From a virus: a stretch of DNA of 36,752 bases. Where the stretch lies: positions 1-36,752 of the IMG/VR virus record IMGVR_UViG_3300018481_000044; one strand, given 5' to 3'. Position 1 is the first letter of the stretch, and every line of letters starts with the position of its first letter. Shown piece after piece: positions 34,800-36,752 of this stretch. The notes below the pieces were generated by a model. It ran no database searches. It was not told the DNA's origin and was given only the letters and a program-made list of their open reading frames with translations. Both the position numbers and the translations under genes were made by a program.

Positions 34800-36563
34800 T
34801 TACGTCGTCGCAAGATTGAGTTGCGAGGCGAGGTCGGCAACCATCGCATCGATAGCCTCACGATAGCGCGAGGACTCGATGGTCAGATGCTTGAGGACCG
34901 GCGGCTCTTCTGCGCGGAAGCCAACGGTGAGCTTGCCGAGCCTGATCTGTTCAGGCGTGTTGCCCTCAGTGCGGAAGTTGACCCTGTAACCAAGGATGTG
35001 CTGGTCCGCCTGCAAGTCGCGCAGGAAGAAGCGCATCGTATTCAATATCGCTTGCACGGTGTGGCCCACGATATTGTAGCGACCGAGATAGAAGCGCAGC
35101 GAACGCAGGAGTCCAAGGTGGATGTAGTCGCGGCCTCTCATCACATTGTACATCTGCCACAAAACATCTTCGCCTGCGTTGTCGGTCGAGATCAGCACGA
35201 AGCCGCCCGATGCGATGGCGAAGTCGTCACCGATCTCACCGCGCACCAGCACGCCGATATTTGCGCTGAGCAACTCCTGTGCCTCGTTCGCACTGTCAGT
35301 GAGGCTGAAGCCGATCTCGCGGTTGGGTGAGACGATGCCCTGCACCGCTTGGTTCGCTGAAGAGTGGAACGGCGCACCCGTCTCGTGATCGCGCCGGACC
35401 ATGATGCCCGCCATGCGCGGAGCGAGCGGCCGGATCATGATGAAGCTCGTCACCGGGTCCATCACACGGCAGCCGCCCGACAGCGGAATGAGGCGATGGC
35501 TCTGCATCGTCTCGCGCCAGTCGAGATCGTTCTGCAACGACGAGCCCGCCGACTCCACGATCATCATGCCGAGAAGCTGGTTGCAGATCGGCGTGGCGCT
35601 GGCGACCACCGGGTTTGCACCGGAAACCAGCGTTGCCGTATAGGTCGCTACCGTGCCGCTCACCTCCCACACGTAGGTGAAGGAAGCGCCGCTGCCTGAG
35701 CCCGTCGAGGACGTTGGTTCGACAGGCGCGTCATCCGGGTCTTCGGTGCCGACGATGAAGCCCGGCGCAACCACGGTGACGGTCAGCACGCCACCGCCTG
35801 CCGCGATGGTCGCGACGTTGAGGATCACGCCATCCGGCATCAGCAATTGCTCGCCGACCTGATAGCCAAGACCGCCAGTTGCGACCGCTGCCGTGTCCAC
35901 AGTCTGGCCGGGAGGCGGAGCGGTGATGGTCGGAGCCGTCGTGTACCATGCGCCCGGCAGTTCAAGCTCGATGGCACCGAGCGAGCCATCGGTCAGGCCG
36001 TAGGCAAAGCCGGTCGCCTGTACAGCGTTCGCCCCACCGCCGGAGAACGTGACCGGATACATGTGTTCGGCAACGTAGCCGGAGCCCGCCGTCTCGCGCT
36101 CGATCACGCCGACGCCGTTGGCCATCTGTGAGGTGTAGCCGGGAGCAAGAAGAATGCGCGGCGTGCAGCCGAGCTTCTGCGCCGACTTGAGGAAGGCCCA
36201 CATGCCGGTCGAGTTGAGGCTGTCACCAGCGATCTTGCTGATCGTCTGTTGCAGCTTGATCGCCGGATCGGGATCGGTGCCCTCCTGCGTACGCACCACC
36301 ACGACGCGCGCGGCGAACTGAGTCTCGCCAAGCTGGTCGTTGATGCCGCGCACAGCGTCGGACAGATAACCCGACTCGCCGAGCTTGCTTGTCTTCTTGG
36401 TGTCGTTCGAGTTTAGCACCACCGGCGTATCGAGCGGGAAGACCACCGGATCAGCGAGCGGTGCGGGGCCGACCAGTCCAATGGTGGAAAGATCGGCCGA
36501 GAGAACCGGCCGCGCGCCTTCATCGACTTTACGAATAGAGATTCCGAATACTGGATCGGCCAT
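34800..36563 (-). CDS. contractile tail sheath protein
   Basis: 587 residues, ATG 36563 behind AACAGGAGAATCCCCC. The N-terminal 'GISIRKVDEGARPVLSADLS' and 'GLVGPAPLADPVVFPLDTPV' and the C-terminal 'TRFFLRDLQADQHILGYRVN'-type block (NTMRFFLRDLQADQ, LGYRVNFRTEGNTPEQIRLG) match the P2 FI sheath family. A Gly/Thr/Val-rich insert at about 205-330 is a domain facing outward, as often in larger sheaths. It assembles around the tube and contracts at infection. Confidence 0.85.
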   Translation of the reverse strand: MADPVFGISIRKVDEGARPVLSADLSTIGLVGPAPLADPVVFPLDTPVVLNSNDTKKTSKLGESGYLSDAVRGINDQLGETQFAARVVVVRTQEGTDPDPAIKLQQTISKIAGDSLNSTGMWAFLKSAQKLGCTPRILLAPGYTSQMANGVGVIERETAGSGYVAEHMYPVTFSGGGANAVQATGFAYGLTDGSLGAIELELPGAWYTTAPTITAPPPGQTVDTAAVATGGLGYQVGEQLLMPDGVILNVATIAAGGGVLTVTVVAPGFIVGTEDPDDAPVEPTSSTGSGSGASFTYVWEVSGTVATYTATLVSGANPVVASATPICNQLLGMMIVESAGSSLQNDLDWRETMQSHRLIPLSGGCRVMDPVTSFIMIRPLAPRMAGIMVRRDHETGAPFHSSANQAVQGIVSPNREIGFSLTDSANEAQELLSANIGVLVRGEIGDDFAIASGGFVLISTDNAGEDVLWQMYNVMRGRDYIHLGLLRSLRFYLGRYNIVGHTVQAILNTMRFFLRDLQADQHILGYRVNFRTEGNTPEQIRLGKLTVGFRAEEPPVLKHLTIESSRYREAIDAMVADLASQLNLATT

Positions 36564-36620
36564 GGGGGATTCTCCTGTTGAGAGGTTCGTTCGAAAAGAC
36601 GGAAGATGGAGAGGGGGGAT

Positions 36621-36752
36621 TTAGAACGAGCTAGGCGGCGTCTGAATTTCCAGTTGCTTCACCGTCAGCGCATGCACGCGCACCGACAACAAAAGCTCCG
36701 GCTCCGCGCCACCAGCCGGAAGAGAGAAGATGCGTATCTCACGCACGTAGTC
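36621..36752 (-). CDS. 3' end of the gene upstream of the sheath gene (partial)
   Basis: The minus-strand frame enters from the right edge and stops at TAA (36621-36623); 43 codons are visible, including 'EIRIFSLPAGGAEPELLLSV' and ending 'TPPSSF'. Separated from the sheath start by 57 bases that include its ribosome site. Likely a tail or head-completion protein, but too short to identify. Confidence 0.55.
   Translation of the reverse strand, partial: DYVREIRIFSLPAGGAEPELLLSVRVHALTVKQLEIQTPPSSF

Overview
The window is part of a temperate contractile-tailed phage or prophage of an alphaproteobacterium, most likely a Bradyrhizobium/Rhodopseudomonas-type host. The evidence is the high GC content, a GcrA-family cell-cycle regulator, a C-terminal sorting tail of the VPGPIVGAGLPGL type, and a P2-like tail module. 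No integrase, attachment site, terminase, capsid gene or tRNA is visible, so the window covers only part of the element. A Shine-Dalgarno core of the form AAAGGAGCAA recurs before many genes on both strands, and most neighbouring genes overlap as ATGA, GTGA or TAATG.

Layout. 1-5178 (+): an accessory run of small genes, including two YkgJ-like cysteine-cluster proteins, a secreted repeat protein and a small HTH protein. 5297-13351 (-): early/DNA-metabolism genes, namely an SF2 helicase, a winged-helix protein, a RuvC-like resolvase, a PD-(D/E)XK-like nuclease with a zinc site and an MT-A70-like methyltransferase, plus a 625-base non-coding stretch at 9409-10033. 13442-16702 (+): an unusual locus described below. 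16701-17903 (-): a coiled-coil protein, a GcrA-like regulator and a YdaS/Cro-like repressor. 18106-23540 (+): RecE-type exonuclease, HicA-like protein, RecT-type annealing protein, HNH/Ref-like nuclease and small genes. 23645-25745 (+): exported and membrane cargo genes and a small tandem paralogue family. 25810-36752 (-): lysis genes (holin-like protein, GH19 endolysin) and tail genes in the P2 order sheath, tube, chaperone, tape measure, U, X, D.

Centre of interest. From 14082 to 16702 there are 35 hairpins, arranged mostly as abutting pairs of two types. Type A has stem CGGTCGC/GCGACCG and type B has stem GAGCCCGGC/GCCGGGCTC. Every loop follows C-N10-TGAARCCC-N10-T: two variable 10-mers around a conserved octamer. 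The stems covary (CGCTCGC/GCGAGCG; GCCCCCGGC/GCCGGGGGC; GAGCCATGGC/GCCATGGCTC), so the RNA structure is under selection while the 10-mers are not conserved. Inside the array lies a gene for a protein resembling the C-terminal domain of IS110-family transposases (Nop-like), with no visible nuclease. This matches, as far as I can judge, the TIGR-Tas type of RNA-guided system (tandem dual-spacer guides plus a Nop-domain protein; the nuclease-less form is TasA). Features I do not know to be described are the alternation of two orthogonal stems, the placement of the protein gene within the array, and solitary copies of the same hairpin at 765, 8313 (minus strand), 17989-18081 (an A+B pair in the leader of the exonuclease/annealing operon) and 34656. 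The solitary copies suggest that the same RNP may also bind or regulate phage transcripts.
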